NCBI RefSeq assembly: GCF_030733425.1
Contig: NZ_JASHIZ010000008.1
Span: forward strand, 1-64,000
Reading direction: 5' to 3'
DNA from: Roseovarius sp. MMSF_3350
Lineage (GTDB): Bacteria; Pseudomonadota; Alphaproteobacteria; Rhodobacterales; Rhodobacteraceae
Length of the DNA stretch: 64,000 nucleotides
Shown: positions 18,362-26,402 of the stretch, in pieces
How positions within the stretch are numbered: position 1 is the first letter of the stretch
Layout of the letters: each line of letters begins with the position of its first letter
Notes under the pieces: model-generated
Told to the model about the DNA's origin: nothing
Databases searched by the model: none
The model's input: the letters and a program-made list of their open reading frames with translations, nothing else
Made by a program: the position numbers and the translations under genes

Positions 18362-19141
18362 TCATTCGCTGCCTTCATACTCGGCCTTGCGCCGCGCCTC
18401 TTCGGCGACATAGGCATAGACGCTTTCCGGATCGACAGGTTTCGGCACCATTTCGCCGCCCCGGTTGGCCGTCTCGACACCTTCCGCAGCGACAGATTGT
18501 TCGTAGCTGCGGACAACGACCGGAGCGCCGACCGAGACGCGCGCGTGAAGGTCGATGATGTCCTGGTTGAAGAGACGGATGCATCCGGCGCTGCCCTGGT
18601 TGCCGATCGTGGCCGGGTCGTTCGTGCCGTGGATGCGGTAATAGGTGTCGCGGCCGCCCCGGTAGAGGTAAAGCGCGCGGGCGCCCAGCGGGCTGGCCTT
18701 GCCGCCCGGGATGCCCTTGGCGAATGGCGCGTAGGCCTCGGGGTCGGAGCGGATCATGTTGGCCGTGGGCGTCCAGCCCGGCCATTCCGCCTTGCGCCCG
18801 ATCGTGGCGCGCCCGCTGAAGCCGCGCCCTTCACGGCCGACGGCGACGGGGTAGCGGATGGCGTTCTGGCTGTCCTGGACGTAGTAGAGGAACTTGGCGT
18901 AGGGATCGACGACGATGGTGCCGGGGGCTTCCTGCCCGTTGTATTCCACAGATGTCCGGCGGTTCGGCTCGCGCAGGTATTGCGGGTCGATGGCGTCGAT
19001 GGTGAGGTGGCCTTCCTGCATCTCGCTATACTCGGGGTATGTCGACCCGCCGGGTAGGTCCGAAGGCATCGTTCCCGCGCAGGCCGCGAGAAGAAGGCTG
19101 CACGCCAGGAGAACGAGGTTTCTTGCTGCGGCAAAGGGCAT
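18362..19141 (-). CDS. L,D-transpeptidase lipoprotein (YkuD domain)
   Basis: A 259-residue envelope enzyme. The signal peptide ends in a lipobox, LLAAC with Cys21, so it should be a lipid-anchored periplasmic protein. The YkuD catalytic motif is complete: His171 in RIHGTN and Cys187 in SAGCIRL. It would form 3-3 peptidoglycan cross-links or attach proteins to the wall. The start at 19141 is set by the signal peptide; the longer frame to 19237 adds an implausible leader. It lies on the phaR strand and, with the repeat region next to it, separates phaR from phaP. Confidence 0.9.
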   Translation of the reverse strand: MPFAAARNLVLLACSLLLAACAGTMPSDLPGGSTYPEYSEMQEGHLTIDAIDPQYLREPNRRTSVEYNGQEAPGTIVVDPYAKFLYYVQDSQNAIRYPVAVGREGRGFSGRATIGRKAEWPGWTPTANMIRSDPEAYAPFAKGIPGGKASPLGARALYLYRGGRDTYYRIHGTNDPATIGNQGSAGCIRLFNQDIIDLHARVSVGAPVVVRSYEQSVAAEGVETANRGGEMVPKPVDPESVYAYVAEEARRKAEYEGSE

Positions 19142-19326
19142 GTGTCCGTCCGATGAGTCGTTGAAATCACCGGCCACCTTAAAGCCCTGCCATCTGATGG
19201 CAATCGCTCGGTCCCGCGAGTGTGGTTGTGCGGTCACAAGTGCATGTCCACCGTAGGCCGATACCCGCCAATTGTACGTGTGGTAGCGGAGGTCCTGAGT
19301 GAGCCCATATTTGCCTTAGTCACAAA

Positions 19327-19535
19327 GCGCCCGCGCGGAACAAGGGCGAAGCCCGCCGGGCATCGCCGGGCCGTCCCGTCACGCCAGAGGCGTGCCGACT
19401 ATAGTTGGCGCACCTTTGGTGCGACGGCACGGAGATTTGGCAGATGAAGTGCTACGCTCTCGGGTTGGAAGTGCTTGGCAGGCATAAATGCCCATCACCC
19501 TCTTCGGTTCACCGCGCCACGGCCCGTCGATGCGC
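19327..19535 (-). repeat. Degenerate repeat unit A
   Basis: Shared blocks with unit C, read on the plus strand, are GCGCCCGCGCGGA, then GAAGCCCGCCGGGCATCGCC, then GATTTGGCAG, then TGCTTGGC-GGCAT, then CACGGCCCGTCGATGCGC. Unit A carries an extra stretch of roughly 40 bases (about 19376-19433) with its own small hairpin CGCACC-TTT-GGTGCG. On the minus strand a tiny frame starts at the shared ATG and reads MPAKHFQPESVALHLPN. Confidence 0.65.
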
Positions 19536-19654
19536 GTCTGCTCGGGAAATTACATCCACTTCGTCCCGCATTTGCGACCTTCATGCACCTTGCGGAGAAA
19601 GCCTGGTGCGAGCGCATGTGAAACACTGGCATCGAACCCGCAGCCGGTTAACAG

Positions 19655-19799
19655 CCGCGAAGCGGCCCGGCCATCGTCAGCCCCACCCTTGGGCTGGCGA
19701 TTTGGCTGAGGCTGGGCGCACCGATCATTCCGAGGATGTATTTGGCAGGCATAAAGTGCTTCAGAATTGCCGTCGGATCGCCACCCCAGGGGCTGACGC
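19655..19799 (-). repeat. Degenerate repeat unit B
   Basis: The most diverged copy. It keeps the order GCGAAGCGGCCCGGCCATCG, then GCGATTTGGCTG, then TTGGCAGGCATAAAG. The minus strand starts a small frame reading MPAKYILGMIGAP, so the MPAK start is shared with units A and C. Confidence 0.5.
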
Positions 19800-19896
19800 T
19801 CGCCTGTGTCGTGAACAGCAGCAGAACCTGCATATCGGCCATTCATTTTTATCGCAGCGAATATATGGTGCGAACCCTTTTTACCACACTCGCGAA

Positions 19897-20062
19897 GCGC
19901 CCGCGCGGACCAAGCGCGAAGCCCGCCGGGCATCGCCGGGCCGTCTCCCGCGGCGCAGCGATTTGGCAGGTGACGTGCCACGCTCTGAGGTTGAATGTGC
20001 TTGGCCGGCATGAATTGCCCGTCACCATCGCCGGGTCGGCGCACCACGGCCCGTCGATGCGC
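19897..20062 (-). repeat. Degenerate repeat unit C
   Basis: Roughly four-fifths identical to unit A over aligned blocks by eye, without the inserted stretch of A. The minus-strand frame begins MPAKHIQPQSVARHLPN, matching unit A at 14 of 17 residues, and continues open for some distance. It lies immediately downstream of the phaP terminator. Confidence 0.65.
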
Positions 20063-20234
20063 CTCCTCAGCGTCAGACCATAACGGCAGCAATGTCCCGC
20101 ACAGCCGAGGCTCAAGCGGCCTTGCCCGAACGGCGGCTCTGAGCGCAACCCGCTACATCAAGCAGGGACCCAGGCGGACCCGCGGGACGGCATTCAGCGC
20201 GCCGGCAGGCCCGGCCCTCTCCGACAGGGATACG

Positions 20235-20264
20235 AAAAAAGGGCGAGCCTGTGAGGCTCGCCCT
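20235..20264 (-). terminator. Rho-independent terminator of phaP
   Basis: A ten-base stem (20240-20249 with 20255-20264, AGGGCGAGCC/GGCTCGCCCT) with loop TGTGA is followed on the minus strand by six T residues. It lies 67 bp after the phaP stop. Confidence 0.88.
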
Positions 20265-20330
20265 TCGCTGTTCCGGGCCAGAAAGGGAGGAAGTTGGCCC
20301 GTACTCGGTAAACCGGTGACCGGCTGCGAC

Positions 20331-20789
20331 TTATTTGGCAGCGGTGGTCGAGGCTTTCTTCGCCGCGGCGGTCACGTCGTCGGTGGCTTTCTTGACGGCC
20401 TTGGTGGCGTCTTCCTGAAAGTCTTTTCCAGCAGCCATCATCAGCTCGACCGTGTCCATCTGGACCTTCTTCGCGATTTCGGCGAAGGCGGCCATGTGCT
20501 CGGCAGCCGATTCAGCATTGGCCGACGCGAAGTCGGTCATGGCCTTGGCATAGTCTGCCGGCTCGGATTTCGCCTTGGTGACGTCCTGAAGCTTGGTCAG
20601 GGTGTCCTGGGTCCACTTGCCCGACAGCTCGGCCGATTTGGTGGCGGCCTCGAGGGCGACGCCCGACATCTTCTCGCTCAGCGCGGCCTGGTTCTTGAAC
20701 GCTTCTTCCATCGCCTTGGTGTCGACGGGGAATGCGCCCATCATGTCTTTCATCATCGCGTTGAAGTCTTGTGCTTGTGCTTTTGCCAT
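20331..20789 (-). CDS. phaP: Phasin, PHA granule-associated protein
   Basis: A 152-residue amphipathic helical protein of the phasin family that coats PHA granules. It is Ala/Lys/Met-rich, without cysteine, with long helices (for example AFKNQAALSEKMSGVALEAATK) and a lysine/alanine-rich C-terminal tail typical of PhaP. A good promoter with an embedded PhaR-like operator precedes it and a strong terminator follows, consistent with a highly expressed single-gene unit. Confidence 0.9.
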   Translation of the reverse strand: MAKAQAQDFNAMMKDMMGAFPVDTKAMEEAFKNQAALSEKMSGVALEAATKSAELSGKWTQDTLTKLQDVTKAKSEPADYAKAMTDFASANAESAAEHMAAFAEIAKKVQMDTVELMMAAGKDFQEDATKAVKKATDDVTAAAKKASTTAAK

Positions 20790-20865
20790 GGGTACGGCTC
20801 CTTAATGTTCGGTTTCGGTCGTGTTCTGTTTGCCAGCGGCTGACCCGCTGTTTGCATCTGCAGCA

Positions 20866-20894
20866 TATATAGACGCTGCAATGCAGCATTGCAA
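20866..20894 (-). promoter_or_regulatory. phaP promoter
   Basis: On the minus strand TTGCAA (20894-20889) is followed by a 17-base spacer and TATATA (20871-20866), about 75 bp before the phaP start. The spacer contains one of the CTGC-N3-GCAG palindromes, so a bound repressor would occupy the promoter core. Confidence 0.65.
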
Positions 20895-20914
20895 CCCCTT
20901 TTGCTGCACTGCAG
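20876..20914. promoter_or_regulatory. Two CTGC-N3-GCAG palindromes, candidate PhaR operators
   Basis: CTGCAATGCAG at 20876-20886 lies between the -35 and -10 elements. CTGCACTGCAG at 20904-20914 lies just upstream of the -35. Their centres are 28 bp apart. TGC-rich palindromes of this kind are the known recognition format of PhaR in Paracoccus and Rhodobacter relatives. Confidence 0.7.
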
Positions 20915-20949
20915 CAGAACCTTCATGTAACCGAAAAAGGTATTTCGCG

Positions 20950-22758
20950 TCAGGAGTTTGCCTTGCGCAGCACGTAGGTTCCGGGCGCCGGGCCGAGGCT
21001 GGGATGCTCGGAATCACCGGGGTCGCGGGCCTTTACCTTGGTGCCCGAGCGCTTGCGCAGCCACGATTCCCACATCGTCCACCACGAGCCTTCGCGCTCT
21101 GTCGCGCCTTCCAGCCACTCTTCTGGCGTGGGCGGCAGATCCTTGTTCATGTAATAGCCGTACTTCTTTTTCGACGGCGGATTGACGATGCCGGCAATGT
21201 GGCCGGACTCGGACACGATGAAGCTGCGGTCTTTTGAACCAGTCTGCATGAAGCCGCGGTAGCAGTCGCGCCACGCGGCGATGTGATCGCTCTCGCAGGT
21301 CACCGCCATGATCGGCACGGTCACGTCGCTGATATGCACGGTTTCGCCGCAGACTTTCATGCCCTTGTCGGCGAAGGCGTTGGCCTGGCAGAGGTCGCGC
21401 AGGTACTGCCTGGTCATGGCGGCGGGCAGGTTGGCGCCGTCGCCGTTCCAGTAGAGCAGGTCGAAGGCGGGGGGCGTTTCGCCCATCATGTAGCTGCGGA
21501 TCGCGGGCTTGTAGATCAGGTCGTTCGAGCGCAGGAAGGACATGGTGCGCCCCATGATGAAGGACCGCAGAACTCCCTGCTCTTCGACTTCCTTTTCGAT
21601 GCCGTCGACGAAATCGTCCTGCAGGAAGGGCACGAACTCTCCCTGCTCGCCGAAGTCGGTCAGCGCGGTGAAGAAGGTGGCGGACTTGACGGAGGTATCG
21701 CCCCTCTTGGCCATCAGCGCCAGGGTCAGGTGCAGCGTGGTGCCGGCGATGCAATAGCCCACGGCATTGACCTGTTTCTCGCCGGTGATCGCCTTGGCCT
21801 CGCGGATGGCGGTGAGGAAACCTTCCTCGATATAGTCGTCGATGCGCACGTCACGGTAGGACGCGTCGGGATTGACCCAGGAGGCGACGAAGAGCGTGTA
21901 ACCCTGATCGGTGATCCACTTGATCAGGCTGTTTTCCTGCTTGAGATCGAGGATGTAGTACTTATTGATCCAGGGCGGGAAGATCACCAGCGGCGTCTTG
22001 TGGACCTGCGCGGTTGTGGGGGCGTACTGGATCAGTTCCATCAGGCGGTTGCGGTACACAACCTCGCCCTCGGTCACGGCGACGTTCTCGCCCAGTTTGA
22101 ACGCCCCTTCATCGGCGAGGCGCACGACCATCTCGCCATTGTTGGCCTCAAGATCCGACACCAGGTTTTCCAGCCCCTTCACCAGGCTTTCGCCCTCGGT
22201 CTCGATCGCGCGTTCCAGCGCGTCGGGGTTGGTGCCGAGAAAATTGGTCGGGCTCATCATGTCGACGATCTGGCTGGCAAAGTAGTTCAGGCGCTTGCGA
22301 TCCTTGGGATCGAGGTCGTCGGCCTCGGCCACGGCCTTTTCCACCGCCTGCTTGTTGAGGGCGTATTGCTGCTTCACGAGGCGGAAATAGGGGTGCGTCT
22401 TCCACAGGGGATTCGTGAAGCGCTTGTCGCCCTCCAGCAGGTCGGGATCGTCCTCGGCGGCGTCGGCGGGGGACTGGCCCTGCAACAGCGCCTGCTGCGC
22501 TTCCATGAAATGGCGTACGGACTTGCCCCAGTATTCCAGTTGCTGTTCGTAGATCTTGCCGGGGTTTTCCATCAGCGCCTGCCAGTACGAAGCCGCTGCA
22601 CGTGCATAAAGATCCTGTCCCGGACCGTTCAGTTCAGGCATCGGTGGGTTGCGGTGGCTTAGCGCCTGAACGAGCCTTTGTGACAAGGCTTCGACCTTTG
22701 CGAGATTTTCGTTCATCCGCTCCAGATTTTTTTCGTCAGCGGTGTCGGGCGTTGCCAT
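20950..22758 (-). CDS. phaC: Class I poly(3-hydroxyalkanoate) synthase
   Basis: A 602-residue cytoplasmic enzyme that polymerises hydroxyacyl-CoA into PHA. The lipase-like box is GYCIAG (334-339) with catalytic Cys336. The aspartate region reads TCESDHIAAW and the histidine region SESGHIAG. Length is normal for class I. I choose the ATG at 22758, with AGAGGA ten bases upstream. The longer frame to 22824 would run through the operator palindrome at 22782-22792. The gene is divergent from phaZ and upstream of phaP. Confidence 0.95.
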   Translation of the reverse strand: MATPDTADEKNLERMNENLAKVEALSQRLVQALSHRNPPMPELNGPGQDLYARAAASYWQALMENPGKIYEQQLEYWGKSVRHFMEAQQALLQGQSPADAAEDDPDLLEGDKRFTNPLWKTHPYFRLVKQQYALNKQAVEKAVAEADDLDPKDRKRLNYFASQIVDMMSPTNFLGTNPDALERAIETEGESLVKGLENLVSDLEANNGEMVVRLADEGAFKLGENVAVTEGEVVYRNRLMELIQYAPTTAQVHKTPLVIFPPWINKYYILDLKQENSLIKWITDQGYTLFVASWVNPDASYRDVRIDDYIEEGFLTAIREAKAITGEKQVNAVGYCIAGTTLHLTLALMAKRGDTSVKSATFFTALTDFGEQGEFVPFLQDDFVDGIEKEVEEQGVLRSFIMGRTMSFLRSNDLIYKPAIRSYMMGETPPAFDLLYWNGDGANLPAAMTRQYLRDLCQANAFADKGMKVCGETVHISDVTVPIMAVTCESDHIAAWRDCYRGFMQTGSKDRSFIVSESGHIAGIVNPPSKKKYGYYMNKDLPPTPEEWLEGATEREGSWWTMWESWLRKRSGTKVKARDPGDSEHPSLGPAPGTYVLRKANS

Positions 22759-22781
22759 TTCTACGAAATCCTCTAATCTTT

Positions 22782-22792
22782 CTGCCATGCAG
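22782..22792. promoter_or_regulatory. CTGC-N3-GCAG palindrome between phaC and phaZ
   Basis: CTGCCATGCAG matches the paired palindromes in front of phaP and lies in the divergent 159-bp phaC/phaZ gap, 24 bp from the phaC start. It is a candidate PhaR site acting on one or both genes. Confidence 0.6.
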
Positions 22793-22917
22793 CATGGCGC
22801 GGAATGCGTGCGTCTGGTAAGCACAGCGCAACGTCAGCCCGCCTATACTGGCCGCGCAGGCCCGTGGGACTGCGACGAATGGAACCAACTCGGCGGTTTG
22901 CGCCGAAGGAGCAAGTA

Positions 22918-24216
22918 ATGCGGTACATGGCCACCTACGACCTGATGGAAACCATGCGAAACACCAACCAGTGGTTGGGCGCGACGGCGTTTTCCATGGC
23001 ATCTTACCCCATCTTCGCGCTGACCCCAAACCCCGCGTTTCAATGGCTGGCCGCCTGGGGCGAGGTGACCGAGCGCACCTTTCAGCGGATGGTGGCGAAA
23101 CCCGACTGGGGGATCGAATCGATCACCGGCGAGGACGGGCGCGACCACCTGATCAGCATCGAGACGGTGGTGGAAAAGCCGTTTGGCGACCTCATCCACT
23201 TCAACGTGCAGGGGCGCGACGAGATGGACCGCCGCGTTCTGCTGGTCGCGCCGATGTCCGGGCATTACGCGACCCTGTTGCGCTCGACCGTGAAATCGCT
23301 GCTGCCGGATTGCGAGGTTTACGTGACCGACTGGCACAACGCCCGCGACATCCCCGTCAGCGAAGGCAAGTTCGATGTCGAGGATTATACGCTTTACCTG
23401 GTGGAATTCATGCGGGAGCTTGGCCATGACCTGCACGTCATTGCCGTCTGCCAGCCCGCGCCGCTGACACTCGCGGCGACGGCCTACCTCGCCGAGCAGG
23501 ACCCCGATGCACAGCCCCGTTCGCTGACGCTTATCGGCGGGCCGATCGACCCTGACGCGACACCGACCGAGGTGACGGATTTCGGCCATAGCGTGACGAT
23601 GGGCCAGCTGGAAGGCACCATGATCCAGCGCGTCGGGTTCAAGTACAAGGGCGTAGGGCGCAAGGTCTATCCGGGGCTGTTGCAACTGGCCTCGTTCATG
23701 TCGATGAACGCCGAGCGTCACAGCCAGGCGTTCCTGAATCAGATCAGCCGCGTGGCGCAGGGCGAGGCGAGCGACCGCGACCCGCACAACAAGTTCTACG
23801 ACGAATACCTTGCCGTGATGGACATGCCGGCGGAGTTCTACCTGTCGACGGTCGAACGCATCTTCAAGGCGGGCGAGATCGCCAGGAACGAATTCGTGGT
23901 CGATGGCCACAAGGTGGATATCGGCGCGATCAGCAAGGTCGCGGTCAAGACGGTCGAGGGCGGCAAGGACGACATCTCGGCGCCCGGGCAATGCGTGGCG
24001 GCGCTGGACCTGCTGACCGGACTGCCCGACGACATGAAGGCCAGCCACCTGGAGCCCGAGGCGGGCCATTACGGCATCTTCGCGGGCCGGTCCTGGCGCA
24101 ACAACATCCGGCCCCTGGTGCTGGACTTCATCGACGCCAATTCCGAGGACCCGGCGGCGCGCAGCCGCACGAAGTCGCGCAAGGACAAGAAGAAGGCCAA
24201 GATCGCGGCGGAGTGA
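22918..24216 (+). CDS. phaZ: Intracellular polyhydroxyalkanoate depolymerase
   Basis: A 432-residue intracellular PHB depolymerase of the PhaZ1 type. The nucleophile is Cys178 in AVCQPAPL, as in Ralstonia-type depolymerases that use cysteine instead of serine. There is no signal peptide, so it acts on native granules in the cytoplasm. AAGGAG at 22906-22911 sets the ATG at 22918; the longer frame from 22804 is rejected. The C-terminus is strongly basic (SRTKSRKDKKKAK). Divergent from phaC with a shared regulatory gap. Confidence 0.93.
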   Translation: MRYMATYDLMETMRNTNQWLGATAFSMASYPIFALTPNPAFQWLAAWGEVTERTFQRMVAKPDWGIESITGEDGRDHLISIETVVEKPFGDLIHFNVQGRDEMDRRVLLVAPMSGHYATLLRSTVKSLLPDCEVYVTDWHNARDIPVSEGKFDVEDYTLYLVEFMRELGHDLHVIAVCQPAPLTLAATAYLAEQDPDAQPRSLTLIGGPIDPDATPTEVTDFGHSVTMGQLEGTMIQRVGFKYKGVGRKVYPGLLQLASFMSMNAERHSQAFLNQISRVAQGEASDRDPHNKFYDEYLAVMDMPAEFYLSTVERIFKAGEIARNEFVVDGHKVDIGAISKVAVKTVEGGKDDISAPGQCVAALDLLTGLPDDMKASHLEPEAGHYGIFAGRSWRNNIRPLVLDFIDANSEDPAARSRTKSRKDKKKAKIAAE

Positions 24217-24237
24217 AGGTGCGCCTTGGGCGGAGAG

Positions 24238-24258
24238 ATCCCGGATCAGGTCCGGGAT
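24238..24258. repeat. Dispersed short palindrome, copy 1 (after phaZ)
   Basis: Eight-base arms ATCCCGGA/TCCGGGAT flank TCAGG. It belongs to the same family as copies at 30213, 57955 and 58019, which share CCCGG/CCGGG arms and a five-base loop resembling TCAAG or its complement. Confidence 0.7.
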
Positions 24259-24308
24259 TACCCCGTCTTTGTCCACGCGCGGAAGAAAGGCGCGGCAAGG
24301 CCGCGCCG

Positions 24309-24344
24309 CCGCGCATCGCCGGGCCCCGGCACAGCGATGCGCGG
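24309..24344. terminator. GC-rich hairpin between phaZ and a convergent hydrolase gene
   Basis: Eleven-base arms CCGCGCATCGC and GCGATGCGCGG enclose 14 bases that contain CGGGCCCCGG. It lies between two convergent genes and may terminate from either side, but it has no T-run, so an intrinsic-terminator role is uncertain. Confidence 0.5.
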
Positions 24345-24349
24345 CCGCC

Positions 24350-25078
24350 CTACCCCGCCTCGACCCGCCGGTGCAGAACCAGCGGCTGTTTCAGCCAGAC
24401 GCGCAGCGCGGCCGTCACGGCTTCGGGCGACTCAAGCGTCGGCAGGTGGCCGGCCTCCTGCACCAGCGCAAGCTCGGCATTGGGGATGAGACCGGCCATG
24501 AACTCGTGCCGCTTTACCGGCGTGAGGGTGTCATGCACGCCGCACATCACCAGCGTCGGGACGTGGATCTTGCGCAGCGTCGCCTGGTAGTCGCGGCGGC
24601 GCTGCAGCGCGCGGACCTGGCGGGTGATCGCCTCGGGGCCGAGGTTCTCGGCCATCTTGGTCACCATGTGCAGGATCGAGGTGCGGTCTGCATTGGGTGC
24701 CAGGTGTTCGGGGCGCAGGAGCGCCGCCACGGCCTGGTCGGTGAAGCCCGCGCGCAACTTGGTCACGATGGGTTCGTAATTGGCGGCCGATTGCGGCGTC
24801 TCGGCCAGCGAGTTCGTGTCCATCAGGCAGAGTCTTGTCACCCGGTCGGGCGCGCGGCGCACGATTTCCAGCGCCACGATGCCGCCCATCGACAGCCCCG
24901 CCAGCGCAAAGCGGCGCGGAAGATGGTCGAGCAGGCCCGAGGCGATTTCCTCGACCCGGTCGCCGTGGGAGATGGGCGCGACCGTGACAGGCAAATCGGG
25001 GCTGAGCGCCGCGATCTGGGGGCCGAACAGACGTGCGTCACACATCATGCCCGGCAGAAACACCAAGGGGTCCTTCAT
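24350..25078 (-). CDS. Alpha/beta hydrolase
   Basis: A 242-residue cytoplasmic alpha/beta-hydrolase-fold protein. The nucleophile elbow is GLSMGG with Ser63, and the catalytic histidine lies in QEAGHLPTLESPE near residue 217, in the usual position. An oxyanion-region FLPGMMCD follows the first strand. The substrate cannot be predicted. It is convergent with phaZ; storage-lipid or ester metabolism is possible, but only by location. Confidence 0.83.
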   Translation of the reverse strand: MKDPLVFLPGMMCDARLFGPQIAALSPDLPVTVAPISHGDRVEEIASGLLDHLPRRFALAGLSMGGIVALEIVRRAPDRVTRLCLMDTNSLAETPQSAANYEPIVTKLRAGFTDQAVAALLRPEHLAPNADRTSILHMVTKMAENLGPEAITRQVRALQRRRDYQATLRKIHVPTLVMCGVHDTLTPVKRHEFMAGLIPNAELALVQEAGHLPTLESPEAVTAALRVWLKQPLVLHRRVEAG

Positions 25079-25212
25079 TGCTGCTTTCCTTAGCCTGCCC
25101 GCGCGCTTTGCGCTGTTTTATGAAGGTGATTCTGCCACAGGCGCGGCGGAAAACCAAGGAAAGTTGCGCAGGCTACTGCAATCCGCCGAACTGGCGGGGA
25201 CGATGTCGGCGC

Positions 25213-25965
25213 TCACCCGATGCGCTCGAGCACGTCTTCGATGGAGCGTGTCATGAGCGCGAGGCAGTCCGGGTCGGAAAAGCGGTGATCGGCGCCGTCC
25301 ACGAGGGTCAGGCGCATGTCGCGGCCCTTGACATGATCCAGCAGACGTAGCGCCACCGACATGTCCACGTCCGCGTCCGCCGTGCCTTGCAGGAAGCGCA
25401 CCGGGAAGAGCAGCTTGAGGTCCGAGCGCAGCACGAGGTTGTCACGCCCTTCCTCGATCAGGCGATGGGTGATGATGTAGGGCTCGTCATACTCGCTGGG
25501 CAGGGCGAGACGGCCCTTGGCCTTGAGTTCGGCGCGCTGCGCCTCGGTAAAGCCTGCCCACATGCTGTCTTCGGTGAAATCCGGCGCGGCGGCGATGGTG
25601 ACGAGGCCCGCGATGCGGTCGGGGATGGCGCGGGCCATGAGCAGGGCGATCCAGCCGCCCATGGAGGAGCCGACGAGGATTTGCGGGCCGTCGGTCAGTT
25701 CTTCGATCGCGGCCTGTGCGTCCGCCGCCCAGTCGCCGATGCAGCCATCTGTGAACGCTTCGCTGCTTTGTCCATGTCCGGAATAGTCGAACCGCAGGAA
25801 GGCGCGGCCCGTGCGCTTGGCCCAGTCTTCGAGGTGCAACGCCTTGGTGCCTTCCATGTCGGACTTGAAGCCGCCGAGAAAGACCACGCCCGGCCCGTCA
25901 CCGTCGGTCTTGTGATAGGCCAGACGCCGCCCTTGCGGCGAGGTCAGCAACTCTGTCTCTGCCAT
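25213..25965 (-). CDS. Alpha/beta hydrolase
   Basis: A 250-residue alpha/beta hydrolase with nucleophile Ser101 in VGSSMGGW, aspartate in the GTADADVDM region and histidine in DGADHRFSDPD. The YSGHGQSS motif after strand 4 is typical of carboxylesterase/BAAT-like hydrolases. It is not a close paralogue of the hydrolase downstream. Substrate unknown. Confidence 0.83.
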   Translation of the reverse strand: MAETELLTSPQGRRLAYHKTDGDGPGVVFLGGFKSDMEGTKALHLEDWAKRTGRAFLRFDYSGHGQSSEAFTDGCIGDWAADAQAAIEELTDGPQILVGSSMGGWIALLMARAIPDRIAGLVTIAAAPDFTEDSMWAGFTEAQRAELKAKGRLALPSEYDEPYIITHRLIEEGRDNLVLRSDLKLLFPVRFLQGTADADVDMSVALRLLDHVKGRDMRLTLVDGADHRFSDPDCLALMTRSIEDVLERIG

Positions 25966-26051
25966 CGGTGTTCCCTTTCACGCGTTGAAGGGAACCTGTC
26001 ACCCAAAGGGCGGCGTTTCAAGCCGCTTGCCCCCGTCAGGGGCGTCAAGCG

Positions 26052-26228
26052 TCAGAGGATGGAACCGATGGTCCGCTCGATGCGGTCGAGCGTGTATTCC
26101 CGCTCGCGCCCCGGCTTGTCGGGGACCGCGCTGGCGGGGAAGCCCTGGTAGGGCGTTTCGTCATTGTCGATCCCGTCGCGATCCTCGCCGCGTTCGGCAT
26201 GTGTTAAACCTGTCTCGGAGCGTGCCAT
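26052..26228 (-). CDS. Small acidic/charged protein of unknown function
   Basis: A 58-residue frame starting MARSETGLTH and ending ERTIGSIL. Charged residues dominate (GEDRDGIDNDE, then KPGREREYTLDRIERT) and it has no hydrophobic segment. The triplet pattern shows a high third-position GC, as in neighbouring real genes, and no other gene covers the interval. No family recognised. It may be an independent short gene between the hydrolase and the MFS gene. Confidence 0.55.
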   Translation of the reverse strand: MARSETGLTHAERGEDRDGIDNDETPYQGFPASAVPDKPGREREYTLDRIERTIGSIL

Positions 26229-26402
26229 TGATCTGCCATTTTGTTGCGTTCGCGTCTGCAGGCCTCGTTGGACCTGACATTCGATATAGCACAGCGCGCT
26301 GGCTTGAAAATTCCCTATATTTCACAATATGTTACAGTGACCCGTGGCATACGGGCGGATACAATCCGGTGCAATTGCATACCGCCTGGTATCTGCTAGG
26401 CC

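Larger units (their letters stand above)
19142..20234. other. Gene-poor gap of about 1.1 kb between the transpeptidase and phaP
   Basis: No convincing protein-coding gene is visible. The gap contains three related degenerate repeat units (19327-19535, 19655-19799, 19897-20062), listed separately. The remaining sequence shows no recognised element. Base composition is locally less GC-rich between units (for example around 19840-19890). Confidence 0.6.

Noticed and set aside
21283..22662. 459-residue open frame on the plus strand
   Set aside because: Antisense to phaC, whose motifs and length are complete on the other strand.
22759..22824. Longer phaC start at 22824
   Set aside because: It would place the CTGC-N3-GCAG palindrome inside the coding region, and the added leader does not look like PhaC; AGAGGA supports 22758.
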